From Leptospira sp. WS60.C2 (GTDB taxonomy: Bacteria; Spirochaetota; Leptospiria; Leptospirales; Leptospiraceae), in assembly GCF_040833955.1 (NCBI RefSeq), contig NZ_CP162133.1, forward strand, positions 2,522,501-2,586,500: DNA of 64,000 bases. The letters run 5' to 3'. A program made the translations under genes and the position numbers. Of the stretch, positions 1 through 9,529 are shown one piece after another. The notes below the pieces were generated by a model. It ran no database searches. It was not told the origin of the DNA and saw nothing but the letters and a program-made list of their open reading frames with translations. Each line of letters opens with the position of its first letter. Within the stretch, counting starts at the first letter, position 1.

Positions 1-615
1 GCAGACTGGTTAGCAACAAGACAACTCGGACCCTCACCAGCAGCAACAAAGTGCGGTGGAAGATTAGCTCTTGTTTGGCGCTCAGCAGTTCTTCCTGGTT
101 GGGGACAGTATTGCGGAGGGCAAACTACTTCCGCTGGAGTGTTTGGTAGTTTATTTTTGGGAACACTTCTATATAGCCTAGGACCCCTTCGAACAGAAGA
201 AAGAAATGCAAAATCAAATTATGATACCATGGTCTTACTCAACCAAATTGGTGGACCAAATACTCGACTCAATGCACAAAACATAAGTGTACCCATTGAA
301 TTTGTATTTGGATTTATAGAAACATCAATTACCGAAGATTTGATACAAAAAAGTAAAAACGAAGCAAAGGAAGCAAATACAAAGTATCTTGCAGGGTTAG
401 GAACTGCCGGGATCATTTATATCACGAATGTCATCCATGCCTATATGATTGGTCGTGATCAATACCCTGAAAAGCCAGTCGTACAATCCGGCGGGAAACA
501 GTTTAAAGAAGGATGGGATTTTGAATCCAGCTGGGATAAACCTCATAGCAACACTGCCTACCGACCTCAGATGAATTCTATATACGCAGAAGTTCGTTAC
601 TCCATTTTATTTTAA
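1..615 (+). CDS. C-terminal part of a membrane protein (DUF5683-like)
   Basis: The reading frame is open from the first base of the window, so the gene starts upstream and only about 204 C-terminal residues are present. The visible part contains the pattern RSAVLPGWGQY near residues 27-37, which is typical of DUF5683-type small membrane proteins (a Pro-Gly-x-Gly-Gln turn before a hydrophobic segment). A hydrophobic stretch follows (VFGSLFLGTLLYSLG) and another lies near residues 136-150 (LAGLGTAGIIYITNVIH). The C-terminus is polar and ends in aromatic residues. The next gene, a lipoprotein, starts 10 bases after the stop, so the two are probably co-transcribed. Function is unknown; the DUF5683 assignment comes from motif recognition only. 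Confidence 0.7.
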   Translation, partial: ADWLATRQLGPSPAATKCGGRLALVWRSAVLPGWGQYCGGQTTSAGVFGSLFLGTLLYSLGPLRTEERNAKSNYDTMVLLNQIGGPNTRLNAQNISVPIEFVFGFIETSITEDLIQKSKNEAKEANTKYLAGLGTAGIIYITNVIHAYMIGRDQYPEKPVVQSGGKQFKEGWDFESSWDKPHSNTAYRPQMNSIYAEVRYSILF

Positions 616-625
616 GAGGCCACAC

Positions 626-2350
626 ATGAAACGTATCCTGATCTTATTCTTTATCACTTTATTTTTTTTGCAATGTAGTATCTTCAAACCATCGAGCCTT
701 GATCCTACCGAAGATTTGGGCTCTTTACAATCCCTACTCCGACTTTTGTCGTTAGCAGATGCTTTTAACACACAAAGCCAAACCGTTTTGTTTATGAAAT
801 TTACGGATGCAAATGGAACACCGTATGCCAACGGTTCCATTGAATACTCTGTTTTCAATGAAGCAGACGAAAACGGTATCCCCGTTTCCCCTTTTGGAAA
901 CACAGGAAATGTTGCGACATATACTTCTACCTTAGATTCTTTCGGACGGGGATTCTTATTTTTTAGTGAAAGAGGCTTTGCTAATGTGAGCTTAAAAGAT
1001 GTGGGAAACAACTTTGTTGGATTTATCAATTTCAGAGTCTATAACGGTCTCACCAAACAATTGTTTAAGATCACCAATCAAAGTGGTAACGCACAATTTA
1101 TTTTAGAAGACTTGGCAAATTACCGAAATCGATTGGCGAGTAACCTTACGTTCACTTCGCTTGGTTCCGCCAATGGTAGGCAATTCATCTATCTCACGAG
1201 ACTCACGTCCAATATAGCCCCTGATCAAAATACATCCATCGGATACATTGCCTCCAGTGCCGATGGAGAAAATTACGATTTGGTGACACAGATTGATGGA
1301 GTCACTATCGAAACAAACGTCACATATGAAAAACTTTTAAAAATTTCTAAACCAGTCTTTAACGGATTTGAGTATGTCTTCTTTTTATCGGAAGAAACAA
1401 GAGATTATTCACCCCCAAACAACTTTCAGACCAATCGGAATTTTGCATTACGCATTCCTGCTTTTTTCACACCTAGTGTGGCACGCGTTGTTTCTTTATC
1501 TTTACCTTCTGATTTATTTTTATTTCGTGATATAACCTTACCATGGAATCTTCCCACACTTCATTTTGGGAATGGAAGGTATGTGATAAACCCAACAAGA
1601 ATTCCTGGAGGACAAATTGTACCACTACTTCTAAAAGAAGACTTCAGTGTCAACCAAGACCTTGCCGCTAGCTTTAGTTGTAATTTTGCCGATTCGAATT
1701 TTAACTCTGTTGCCTTTCAAATTGTGAATTTAAACGGAAATGAATTTTTACAATGTCCTGCTTCTTCTCTACCTTCTGCTACTGTGCAAGTCAGGAGTAT
1801 CGAAGCCAATACATTAAACAATAGAGTTGTGATCTTTGGTGGAGCGGGTTCAAACTTCGAAACATTCCCGTATTTTGTGAGAGGTAAATTTGTTGCAACT
1901 TTCACTTCAGCACCAGTTGGTTATACATTTGCCAATGATTCGGATTATGTATTACCGACTCCAACACTCACAAGAAGTGGAACAATCATCACGGACTTCA
2001 ACTCAGCCATTAACAATGGAGGTTCAAGTTCCATCCTTAGGTCTGTCAAAAGTTCTGGTAATTCCGACTATTTTATCCTATCAAGTAATCCTACCTTTGC
2101 TGCTCCTACATTAGAAATCTTTCGAAGCATTGATAGCCTATCTAGCGTTAGCGTAATTCCCACAATTCCTACTGATTATAGTGTGACCATCTCGAACGCG
2201 GAACAATTACAGTCGGCAAATGGTTTGTTAAACTACAGTTACCCATTTTCAACTACCAATAGTGTCGGAACATTTCCTGTGTATTTTACTCGTTTCACAA
2301 AACCCGATGGCACTTGGGAAGATTTACCCCGATTGATTAAAATTAGATAA
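626..2350 (+). CDS. Large hypothetical lipoprotein
   Basis: A 574-residue protein with a classic lipoprotein signal: basic start (MKR), hydrophobic core and a lipobox ending FLQC with the lipidated Cys at residue 17. The rest is rich in Ser, Asn, Thr and aromatic residues with predicted beta-strand character, as in surface or periplasmic Leptospira lipoproteins. No catalytic motif was recognised. It lies 10 bases downstream of the DUF5683-like gene and ends facing an alpha/beta hydrolase gene on the other strand. Location is probably outer or inner membrane, anchored by lipid. Function not identified. Confidence 0.75.
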   Translation: MKRILILFFITLFFLQCSIFKPSSLDPTEDLGSLQSLLRLLSLADAFNTQSQTVLFMKFTDANGTPYANGSIEYSVFNEADENGIPVSPFGNTGNVATYTSTLDSFGRGFLFFSERGFANVSLKDVGNNFVGFINFRVYNGLTKQLFKITNQSGNAQFILEDLANYRNRLASNLTFTSLGSANGRQFIYLTRLTSNIAPDQNTSIGYIASSADGENYDLVTQIDGVTIETNVTYEKLLKISKPVFNGFEYVFFLSEETRDYSPPNNFQTNRNFALRIPAFFTPSVARVVSLSLPSDLFLFRDITLPWNLPTLHFGNGRYVINPTRIPGGQIVPLLLKEDFSVNQDLAASFSCNFADSNFNSVAFQIVNLNGNEFLQCPASSLPSATVQVRSIEANTLNNRVVIFGGAGSNFETFPYFVRGKFVATFTSAPVGYTFANDSDYVLPTPTLTRSGTIITDFNSAINNGGSSSILRSVKSSGNSDYFILSSNPTFAAPTLEIFRSIDSLSSVSVIPTIPTDYSVTISNAEQLQSANGLLNYSYPFSTTNSVGTFPVYFTRFTKPDGTWEDLPRLIKIR

Positions 2351-2352
2351 TA

Positions 2353-2392
2353 AAGGGAATCATCACAAAAATGAGTATTTTGCCATTCCCTT
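2353..2392. terminator. Possible bidirectional terminator between convergent genes
   Basis: Arms AAGGGAAT (2353-2360) and ATTCCCTT (2385-2392) are complementary, and a CAAAA/TTTTG pair inside extends the hairpin. It sits exactly between the lipoprotein stop and the hydrolase stop. The loop is long and there is no strong T run, so the call is tentative. Confidence 0.35.
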
Positions 2393-3302
2393 ATTTCGAT
2401 AGTTGGTATTCTTTAAAAAAGTTTTGAATGTGAGACTCGTATTCTAAAGAAGGAGACTTGATTGTTTCCGCTCGTGTAAGAGCATTTTGATAAGAAACCA
2501 ACTGTTTGGTTTTTGTTTTTATATTTGCAAATATCAATTCTGCATCATTTTTTTCGAGACCATCTGTGTTACCAGGGAATAGAACTAACGCTGGTTTCGT
2601 GATCAATTTAGCAGTATTGAGAGGAGAGACATCATTGACCAAAAAATCACCCCTAAGTTCTGCTAAAGATAAGCTCAAAGGAAGGACCAATCGAATTAGA
2701 TGAGAATATCGAAGAGAAAGTGTTTCTTCCACATAGGACCGCATATCGCGGAAAGGGGCATCGGCGATTACAAATCCATATTCATATTGACCATCGGCAA
2801 ATTGGATGGCCGTTGATCCACCGAAACCAACACCAAACATACCAATTCTATCCTCTGGTGTATTGTCAATTTCAGAAAAAAATTCCACGGCTCTTTCTAA
2901 ATCCATTTTTTCATGGTAACCATAGGTAGAATACGTTCCGTCACTTTCCCCGTGCGCACGTGCATCATAAAAAAACAAACTGCAACCAAGTTTCCAAAAC
3001 ATAGGAGCGTATGGCAATAGACTTAGCTTAGAATCGGCGAACTGATGTAACAAAATCACACCACAATTTTTCTTTTTCGAATGTTTAAAATACCAACCTC
3101 GTAGACGTAAGGATCCATTTTGAAACCGGATCGTCTCAGGATCTGGCAGGCCAAAACTAGAAAAGGAAATTGGTTGTTGGATTTTTTCTTCGTCTACTTT
3201 TGTAAGGGTAATTGGGCTCAGAAGTTTTGCTGAGAAATAGTAAGATGCAACTAGCAGAAAGCAGGCGATAATCGGTAAAATCAATCCTAGAGTTTTTTTC
3301 AT
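2391..3302 (-). CDS. Membrane-anchored alpha/beta hydrolase-fold protein lacking the nucleophile serine
   Basis: A 303-residue protein with one N-terminal hydrophobic segment (about residues 5-27) acting as signal or anchor, followed by an alpha/beta hydrolase core. The oxyanion strand reads VILLHQFADS and the post-strand motif reads YDARAHGESDG, both typical of the family. At the nucleophile elbow, where GxSxG is expected, the sequence reads G-V-G-F-G-G, so the serine is replaced by glycine (codon GGT). This suggests loss of hydrolase activity or a non-hydrolytic role, unless another residue serves. It is convergent with the upstream lipoprotein gene and divergent from the CsgG-like gene. 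Substrate unknown. Confidence 0.8.
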   Translation of the reverse strand: MKKTLGLILPIIACFLLVASYYFSAKLLSPITLTKVDEEKIQQPISFSSFGLPDPETIRFQNGSLRLRGWYFKHSKKKNCGVILLHQFADSKLSLLPYAPMFWKLGCSLFFYDARAHGESDGTYSTYGYHEKMDLERAVEFFSEIDNTPEDRIGMFGVGFGGSTAIQFADGQYEYGFVIADAPFRDMRSYVEETLSLRYSHLIRLVLPLSLSLAELRGDFLVNDVSPLNTAKLITKPALVLFPGNTDGLEKNDAELIFANIKTKTKQLVSYQNALTRAETIKSPSLEYESHIQNFFKEYQLSK

Positions 3303-3428
3303 GAAGGCGTGCCTAATAGGAAGTTTTAGGAGCTAAACCAAGTGGAAAGCGAATTTTTCAAAATCTGCCTTTTTTACCCGAAAAAGAATTGCCCTCTTAT
3401 CATGATTGCATTCATCTTTAGGAAATCT

Positions 3429-4046
3429 ATGAAACAATATTTAGCGTTTTTCTCCCTACTACTTTCTGTATCGTTAACCAATTGTCGGACGATGGATGCT
3501 GCGATCCAATACCCTGAATCGGGAAAATCTAGCCTCGGAATTTCAAAAGTGGCTGTCCTCGTTTTTGACATCGAAGAAGCAAAATGGGGAGATGAATTTA
3601 CTGATGCTGTCTCCTTACAAATTGCCAAATCACTTCCGTTCAAGGTCATAGAAAGAGAACAACTCTCAAAGGTGGTAAACGAACAAAGTTTTTCCAAGAC
3701 AGGAATCATTGATACACAAACAGCGGTTAGAATTGGGAAAGTGTTAGGTGTGGACGCTCTTGTCTTCGGGAGAGGTTCCGCCTTAAAAAAATTCGATGAG
3801 AAGGGAAAACTAATCCCAAATTTGGTCGATACCGTATCCTTAAAGATTGTTCACATCGAATCTGGACAAGTGATTGTCAATGCCAGAAAAAAACCAGGTG
3901 CCGATTGGACAGTTGCTCGCCTTTTGCAATACACCCTCGGTTTTGGTTTCATTTGGAGCCGTGAAGATATTTTAATCGCTACGAGCCAGTATGATTTTGT
4001 GGCTGAAAGTTTAGTGGATCGAATTGTAAGCGAACTGCAGAAATAA
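3429..4046 (+). CDS. CsgG-like lipoprotein
   Basis: A 205-residue lipoprotein. The start at 3429 is preferred over upstream in-frame starts because it gives a good signal peptide (MKQYLAFFSLLLSV) with lipobox LTNC, and AGGA lies six bases upstream. The mature part has the CsgG-type domain: KVAVLVFDI, then FTDAVSLQIAKS, KVIEREQLSKVV and a late GKVLGVDALVFG. CsgG-family proteins form or regulate outer-membrane secretion pores in curli systems, but many spirochaetal members stand alone with unknown roles. No curli subunit genes are nearby. It is probably in the outer membrane or at its periplasmic face. Confidence 0.75.
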   Translation: MKQYLAFFSLLLSVSLTNCRTMDAAIQYPESGKSSLGISKVAVLVFDIEEAKWGDEFTDAVSLQIAKSLPFKVIEREQLSKVVNEQSFSKTGIIDTQTAVRIGKVLGVDALVFGRGSALKKFDEKGKLIPNLVDTVSLKIVHIESGQVIVNARKKPGADWTVARLLQYTLGFGFIWSREDILIATSQYDFVAESLVDRIVSELQK

Positions 4047-4127
4047 TTTTTTCGATTCGATGTATGATGGTAGATCAACCAAACAGTCATATATGATAGA
4101 GTATGAACCAAAAAAATAGAGGGAAAC

Positions 4128-4598
4128 ATGAAAATTAATATTGGAATTCCAGAAGAAGAAAGAAGTGCTATATCAGAATCGTTACGTAAACTACTGGCGG
4201 ACACATATACGTTATATCAAAAAACACATAGTTACCATTGGAACGTAACAGGTCCGATGTTCCAAACCTTACACTTGCTCTTTATGACCCAATACACAGA
4301 ACTTTGGAATGCCATCGATCCGATTGCCGAAAGAATTCGTTCTCTTGGCTACTTTGCCCCTATGGGTGGATGGGAATTTGCGAAGTATTCCAGCATCGCT
4401 GAAGACAAAGAAGTTCCGAAAGCAAAAGAAATGATCAAAAACTTAGTCGAGGGAAATGAAGCTGTGATCCGAACAGCACGTGCCGCGTATGCTCCCGCAG
4501 AAAAAGGAAACGACCAAGCGACCTTAGATCTTCTCACACAAAGACTCGACATCCACGAAAAAACTGCTTGGATGTTACGATCGTTACTCGAGGAATAA
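4128..4598 (+). CDS. dps: Dps-family DNA-binding ferritin
   Basis: A 156-residue protein of the usual Dps length. The start has a strong ribosome site (GAGGGA, about four bases before ATG). The helix-A motif [10 protein letters not shown] carries the ferroxidase His, followed by a helix with [17 protein letters not shown] holding the conserved Asp and Glu of the intersubunit iron site. Dps dodecamers oxidise Fe(II) with peroxide and protect DNA in stress and stationary phase. The gene appears monocistronic, with 81 bases between it and the CsgG-like gene. A DNA-binding Lys-rich tail is not obvious, so iron storage and peroxide detoxification may dominate. Confidence 0.9.
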   Translation: MKINIGIPEEERSAISESLRKLLADTYTLYQKTHSYHWNVTGPMFQTLHLLFMTQYTELWNAIDPIAERIRSLGYFAPMGGWEFAKYSSIAEDKEVPKAKEMIKNLVEGNEAVIRTARAAYAPAEKGNDQATLDLLTQRLDIHEKTAWMLRSLLEE

Positions 4599-4643
4599 AA
4601 AACTCACGAAAAAATTTACGGCTGGGAATTGAAAGAACGAAAA

Positions 4644-5441
4644 TTAACGAAATTCCTTCTCTAACCAATTCCTAAGTTGTTCTAAATATTCCTTTTGGTG
4701 AGTGAAATGGATGTAATGTCCTCCAAAAGGGATCTTTACTTTTTGATTGTTTTGAAAAAAACGATCCATCATGGTAAAATCAGATTCACTAATGTATTCA
4801 GAACTTCCACCTAACAAAAATAGGGTTGGTGTTTTTGAAATTTGATCCAAAGAAAAAACATCATCGAAAACTCTGCGAGCGTGATTGATTCCATCTACAT
4901 TCAATTTCCAATGGTAGGATCCATCTTCTCTTCGTTCCAAACTCATTTGTAGAAACTGGCGTATGAAACTGTCTTTGACATACTTAGCCATTTCCGTATC
5001 AATTTCCGTTCTGGACGTGAATCCATCTAAGGGAAAGGACATCGATTCAATCTCTTTCTCGTAAACAAAAGGATAGGACCTCGGGGCAATGTCTTGGATG
5101 ATAAGTCGACTCACAACACCTGGACGTGTTAAATCAAAATACATAGCCACAAGCCCCCCCATGGAATGACCAAGGAGGATTGGATTTTGTATTTTTTCCT
5201 CCGATAAAAATGTCTCCAAATCATTTGCCATGATTTGGATGGAATGTTCGTCACTATGCGGTGAGTCGCCATGATTGCGTTGGTCGATGGCATAGACCGT
5301 TGCAAATTCAGATAAAAATTTGGCTACGGTCACCCAGTTTTTCGAAGAACCAAATAAACCGTGTAAGATGATGATCGTCCCAATCGACTTTCCATTGGGA
5401 TTGGAGGATTGATAAGGATACAGTTTGTAGTTTAATTTCAC
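4644..5441 (-). CDS. Alpha/beta hydrolase (YbfF-type esterase)
   Basis: A 265-residue cytoplasmic alpha/beta hydrolase. It begins with a GTG codon placed five bases after a near-perfect AAGGAGG. Motifs run in family order: HGLFGSSKNW (oxyanion hole), DQRNHGDS, the nucleophile elbow GHSMGG with Ser in place, and a C-terminal GGHYIHF supplying the catalytic His. The pattern is close to YbfF-type acyl esterases. Unlike the hydrolase-fold protein at 2391-3302, the nucleophile is intact. Substrate cannot be read from the sequence. It is convergent with dps and lies upstream of no obvious partner. Confidence 0.85.
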   Translation of the reverse strand: MKLNYKLYPYQSSNPNGKSIGTIIILHGLFGSSKNWVTVAKFLSEFATVYAIDQRNHGDSPHSDEHSIQIMANDLETFLSEEKIQNPILLGHSMGGLVAMYFDLTRPGVVSRLIIQDIAPRSYPFVYEKEIESMSFPLDGFTSRTEIDTEMAKYVKDSFIRQFLQMSLERREDGSYHWKLNVDGINHARRVFDDVFSLDQISKTPTLFLLGGSSEYISESDFTMMDRFFQNNQKVKIPFGGHYIHFTHQKEYLEQLRNWLEKEFR

Positions 5442-5470
5442 AAAACCTCCTTACTTAAGCTTTTCTTTTG

Positions 5471-6562
5471 TTAGCGGAAACATTCTTTTTTCAGAATTTG
5501 CAAATGAGGAAGGATCTGTTTTTTTTCTCTTGGACCCGTTTCTGATGCATATCGTATCATTTGGTTGATTTCCGATTTGATCCCCTCACTCACAGGCGAA
5601 AAACATGGGATGGAATCTGGATCCTTGGTCATAGAGTTTAGAGTTTTTACGATATCTTTGGTATAAAGAGTCACATAGTTACCAGTAGGGAATAAATACA
5701 GATATCGTAATTTCCCTTTCCTCAATTCTTCCAATCGACAACGCAAGTCCACACCACAATCAACCACAGGGATACTTTCTGTTGCCAAGTAACCTGCGTA
5801 ATCCGAATGTTTTGTTTTCGGATACGATTCTAGTAATTTCCAAAAATAATTGGAGTCTACATAGTATTTTCCAGAGGAGTAATCATATAATAACTTTGTT
5901 TGGTGGCGTTTTAAAAATTCTAATGTGTTCGGATCATTGTCAGGTTTGATGCCTTTTTCATTCATCAGATCCACTGTTTTCTTTAAGAAAAATCCAGCTT
6001 TGGCACGAAGAAAAATAAAATCATCACCTGTAAATTTTCCAGAAGAGGAAATCGAAAAAATGGTATCCGTAATTTCTTGTTTCGCGAGAAATTCCACTTG
6101 TTTGGAGAGGATTTGTTTTTCTGCTTCAAATACCAATGTGGATAAGTATTGTTTTGCTGGAACGGAACGCACTACCGATCGTTTGATAAACCCAGATAAC
6201 CCATCTTCTAATTTTACTGGAATCCAATCTTCTTTTGGACTTTCTAGAGAATCCTTATCAAAACGAACTGGTTCGCCAAACTTTAGTTTTCGTAATACAT
6301 CACTTTTACCGTCAGCAAATAGATGTAAGTTGAGACCAATGACTGGAATCACAATCTCAGAATTCATGTCTCTTCTCAGTAATTCAGAAGGTTTGGATTG
6401 TTTTGGTTTTTCCTGGAAGGTAGGTGCAGAAAATAGACAAGGAACAAAAAGAATCGATACCAAGAAAACCAATACCGATTGATTCACGGATCCATTCCAA
6501 GAATTAGTTGGAATCATTTGATTCTTGGATGGATTGGGAATGGGTTCGGAACACAAACCCAT
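5471..6562 (-). CDS. Exported SH3-domain protein
   Basis: The chosen ATG at 6562 has AAAGGGA five bases upstream and gives 363 residues; an alternative ATG at 6517 would give a shorter leader. An N-terminal hydrophobic segment (SVLVFLVSILFVPCLFSA) is followed by a bacterial SH3-like domain at about residues 65-130, with the pattern from GLNLH through WIPVKLEDGLSGFIKRS. The remainder is helical and charged, with no recognised enzyme motif. The gene follows the aminotransferase by 43 bases on the same strand and is probably in its transcript. A cell-wall or periplasmic binding role is plausible from the SH3 domain but is inference. Confidence 0.7.
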   Translation of the reverse strand: MGLCSEPIPNPSKNQMIPTNSWNGSVNQSVLVFLVSILFVPCLFSAPTFQEKPKQSKPSELLRRDMNSEIVIPVIGLNLHLFADGKSDVLRKLKFGEPVRFDKDSLESPKEDWIPVKLEDGLSGFIKRSVVRSVPAKQYLSTLVFEAEKQILSKQVEFLAKQEITDTIFSISSSGKFTGDDFIFLRAKAGFFLKKTVDLMNEKGIKPDNDPNTLEFLKRHQTKLLYDYSSGKYYVDSNYFWKLLESYPKTKHSDYAGYLATESIPVVDCGVDLRCRLEELRKGKLRYLYLFPTGNYVTLYTKDIVKTLNSMTKDPDSIPCFSPVSEGIKSEINQMIRYASETGPREKKQILPHLQILKKECFR

Positions 6563-6605
6563 GGTCCCTTTACATACATTTTTTCGTAAAGGGACTAGAT
6601 TCATC

Positions 6606-7823
6606 TTACTTTTGCAAATCCTCAACCATTTGTTTGATACGAGCGACACCTTTTTCGACGTCTTTTTCGCCTAACGCATACGACAATCGAATGGCTTTGT
6701 CATCTCCAAACGCAATTCCTGGCACTGCTGCCACATTGTATTTTTCGAGAAGCACATCACAAAATAGTTTTGAATACGATGTTTCCTTTTTCTCAAGAAG
6801 AAGACGTTTGAAACCAGGCATCTCATACACACCGGTCATATATGGGAAGGCATAAAACGCACCTTCTGGCATACGGCATTCCACACCAGGGATCTCGCGT
6901 AAGAGTCCCACTACGAGTTTACGACGTTTGTCAAATGCCTTTAGCATTTCTGCCACTGGTGTTTGGTCACCAGTCAGTGCTGCCTCTGCTGCTGCTTGGG
7001 AGATGGAAGAAGGGTTACTGGTTGACTGGCCTTGCATGGTGTCCATGTTTTTCACAATCTCAGCATTCCCGGCTCCGTATCCAATCCTCCAACCCGTCAT
7101 CGAGTAGGCTTTGGACACACCATTGATGACAAAGGTTTTTTCTTTCATCTTCTCAGAGATCATCGCAGGATTCACAAACTCCAAACCATCATAGATGATT
7201 TTTTCATAGATATCATCCGATACAGTGATGATGTCTTTTGGTTCCAATACTTTCACGAGTGCTTCTACGTCTGCCCGAGTGTAAGCGGCTCCTGTTGGAT
7301 TGGAAGGTGAATTGAAAATGAAAACTTTAGTTTTGGGAGTGATGGCTTTTTCCAATTGCGCAGGAGTGATTTTGAAACCACTCGAAATGTCCGTTGCGAC
7401 AATCACAGGAGTTCCCTCCGCCAAACGAACAATATCCGCATAACTTACCCAATACGGTGCAGGAATAATGACCTCATCCCCAGGATTGAGTGTTGCCATA
7501 AAAAAATTGTAGAGAACTTGTTTGCCACCCGTTCCTACAATGATTTGACTTTTTTCGTATTTTAGTCCGTTTTCAGTTTCAAACTTCTTAATGATGGCTT
7601 CTTTCAGAGAAACGGTTCCACTTACGGGAGTGTATTTGGTCTTCCCTTGGTCCATCGCTTTTTTTGCAGCTTCTTTGATATGCGCTGGTGTATCAAAGTC
7701 AGGTTCCCCTGCACCAAATCCAACTACATCAAGACCACTCGCTTTCAACTGGTTGGCTTTTGCCGTGATTGCGAGAGTAGGAGAAGGTTCTACGACATCG
7801 AGCCGTTTTGCTACAAGTTTCAT
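6606..7823 (-). CDS. aspC: Aspartate aminotransferase, PLP-dependent class I
   Basis: A 405-residue fold-type I aminotransferase of normal length. Visible features include the N-terminal VVGFGAGEPDFDTP, NSPSNPTGAAY in the PLP pocket, SDDIYEK, and SKAYSMTGWRIGY, which carries the PLP lysine and the Arg-binding loop. It matches the subgroup I-beta aspartate/prephenate aminotransferases found in many bacteria. It transfers the amino group between aspartate and 2-oxoglutarate and may also act on prephenate. AGAGGA precedes the ATG, and the stop of the helicase gene lies eight bases upstream, so the two genes are coupled. Confidence 0.9.
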   Translation of the reverse strand: MKLVAKRLDVVEPSPTLAITAKANQLKASGLDVVGFGAGEPDFDTPAHIKEAAKKAMDQGKTKYTPVSGTVSLKEAIIKKFETENGLKYEKSQIIVGTGGKQVLYNFFMATLNPGDEVIIPAPYWVSYADIVRLAEGTPVIVATDISSGFKITPAQLEKAITPKTKVFIFNSPSNPTGAAYTRADVEALVKVLEPKDIITVSDDIYEKIIYDGLEFVNPAMISEKMKEKTFVINGVSKAYSMTGWRIGYGAGNAEIVKNMDTMQGQSTSNPSSISQAAAEAALTGDQTPVAEMLKAFDKRRKLVVGLLREIPGVECRMPEGAFYAFPYMTGVYEMPGFKRLLLEKKETSYSKLFCDVLLEKYNVAAVPGIAFGDDKAIRLSYALGEKDVEKGVARIKQMVEDLQK

Positions 7824-7831
7824 TTTGTCCT

Positions 7832-9529
7832 CTAGTTTGTGAGTGATTCTTCTGGAACTGTTTCTTTGAACTGATCCAAAGTATAAATTTCGTATTCATA
7901 CCCTTGTTCGGTGAGGAAGAGCTGTCTGTTTTGACCAAACCTTTCTTCATTGGTATCACGCGAAATCAGTGAGTAAAAAATCGCTGTATTGTCTTGGGAC
8001 TTTGGACGAAGGATACGACCCAATCGCTGTGCTTCCTCTTGTCTGGATCCAAAGGTTCCCGACACCTGAATGGCAATGTTTGCATCTGGTAAGTCGATCG
8101 AGAAGTTAGCTACTTTCGAAACCACAAGTTGTTTGATCTGTCCAGAACGGAACGCTTGGTAGAGTTCTTGCCTCTCTGGAAGTGGAGTTTTTCCTGTAAT
8201 CAACGGGATTTTGAACGTATTGGATATTTCTTCCAGCTGATTGATGTACTGTCCAATCACCAAAATGTTGTTAGTGGAATGTTTCTTTAAAATATAACTA
8301 ATCGCACGAAGTTTTTCTGGGTTCTCTGAAGCCAAACGGAATTTTTCACGATCATCCGCTACAGAGTATTTCATACGAAGGTCATCTTCCATAGGAACAC
8401 GGATTTCCACACAATTGGCTTCCGCAATCCAAGACTTCGCTTCCAGTTCCTTCCAAGGTACATCGTATTTTTTAGGTCCGATGAGAGAGAACACATCTTC
8501 TTCCAGTCCATCTTCACGAACAAGAGTCGCTGTCAAACCTAACCTACGTTTTGCTTGGAGTTCCGACGTCATACGGAAAACAGGAGCAGGAAGTAAGTGA
8601 ACCTCATCATACACAATGAGTCCCCAATTGTTGGCACTGAAAATATGGAAGTGGGTAAAGTCCCCTCCCTTTTTCTTTCTATGTGTGAGGATGTTGTATG
8701 TCGCAATTGTGATGGGTTTGATTTCTTTTAATTCCCCAGAATACTCCCCAATATCTGATTCAGGGATATCAGTTTTATCTAAAATTTCATTCCGCCACTG
8801 ACGGATGGACAAAGTGTTCGTCACAAGAATGAGAGTTTCCGCCCCTACAATTTGCATGACCCCCATTCCCACAATGGTTTTACCCGCACCACAAGGAAGG
8901 ACGACAACGCCCGATCCTCCCTCGTTACGTCCACCAGCGTGAAAGGCTTCCACCGAAGCTCTTTGGTAGTCTCGCATTCCAAACTTAATTCCACCCTTTG
9001 TCGTAGGACGTAAGTTAAATGGATATTTATTTCCTTCATCATAACCCGCAAGGTCTTCCACAGGAAAACCAATCTTGATTAACGCTTGTTTGATGTGACC
9101 ACGGTATTCTTTTTTGATTCGAATTTTGTCACCTTCCATTCCATCCACAAAGGGTTGAACGGCACGATTATTCGCGATCTCAGTGATAAATCCTTTTTCA
9201 TTGGAGATGATGTACAACTCGCCTGACTCTTCTTTGACGAGTTTCACTTTTCCGTAACGAGAGATTTGTTCTCGAATTTCATTCATCACGTTTTTGGGAA
9301 CAGAATAACGAGCAAATTTAGTAAGGCCTTCTATGATTTCCTCTGCTGTCATTTTGATCGACGCAGCATTCCACAAAGAAAGGGGAGAAATACGGTAGGT
9401 ATGCATATATTCCGGGCTTTTTTCGAGCTCGGCAAACTTGGAAACGAGGTCCCGACACGCTTCAAATTCTGGGTTATCCACCTCAAGAAGCATTGTTTTA
9501 TCACTTTGTACGGTGAGTGGCTTGGTCAT
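7832..9529 (-). CDS. XPB/Ssl2-type DNA repair helicase
   Basis: The start is set at the ATG at 9529, which follows GAGGGA at good spacing and gives 565 residues; an upstream TTG lacks such a site. It is an SF2 helicase of the XPB class: Walker A PCGAGKTIVG, motif II YDEVHLL (DEVH), motif III LTATLVRED and motif VI QRLGRILRP. An N-terminal region of about 190 residues resembles the XPB damage-recognition/helicase-associated part. Bacterial XPB homologues are scattered in spirochaetes, actinobacteria and others and are thought to work in nucleotide excision repair with nucleases such as Bax1-like proteins; no such nuclease gene is adjacent here. The gene is followed closely by aspC. Confidence 0.88.
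   Translation of the reverse strand: MTKPLTVQSDKTMLLEVDNPEFEACRDLVSKFAELEKSPEYMHTYRISPLSLWNAASIKMTAEEIIEGLTKFARYSVPKNVMNEIREQISRYGKVKLVKEESGELYIISNEKGFITEIANNRAVQPFVDGMEGDKIRIKKEYRGHIKQALIKIGFPVEDLAGYDEGNKYPFNLRPTTKGGIKFGMRDYQRASVEAFHAGGRNEGGSGVVVLPCGAGKTIVGMGVMQIVGAETLILVTNTLSIRQWRNEILDKTDIPESDIGEYSGELKEIKPITIATYNILTHRKKKGGDFTHFHIFSANNWGLIVYDEVHLLPAPVFRMTSELQAKRRLGLTATLVREDGLEEDVFSLIGPKKYDVPWKELEAKSWIAEANCVEIRVPMEDDLRMKYSVADDREKFRLASENPEKLRAISYILKKHSTNNILVIGQYINQLEEISNTFKIPLITGKTPLPERQELYQAFRSGQIKQLVVSKVANFSIDLPDANIAIQVSGTFGSRQEEAQRLGRILRPKSQDNTAIFYSLISRDTNEERFGQNRQLFLTEQGYEYEIYTLDQFKETVPEESLTN

Noticed and set aside
3342..3428. Longer CsgG-like protein starting upstream
   Set aside because: The extra residues would bury the signal peptide and lipobox; the ATG at 3429 has a ribosome site and gives a proper lipoprotein.
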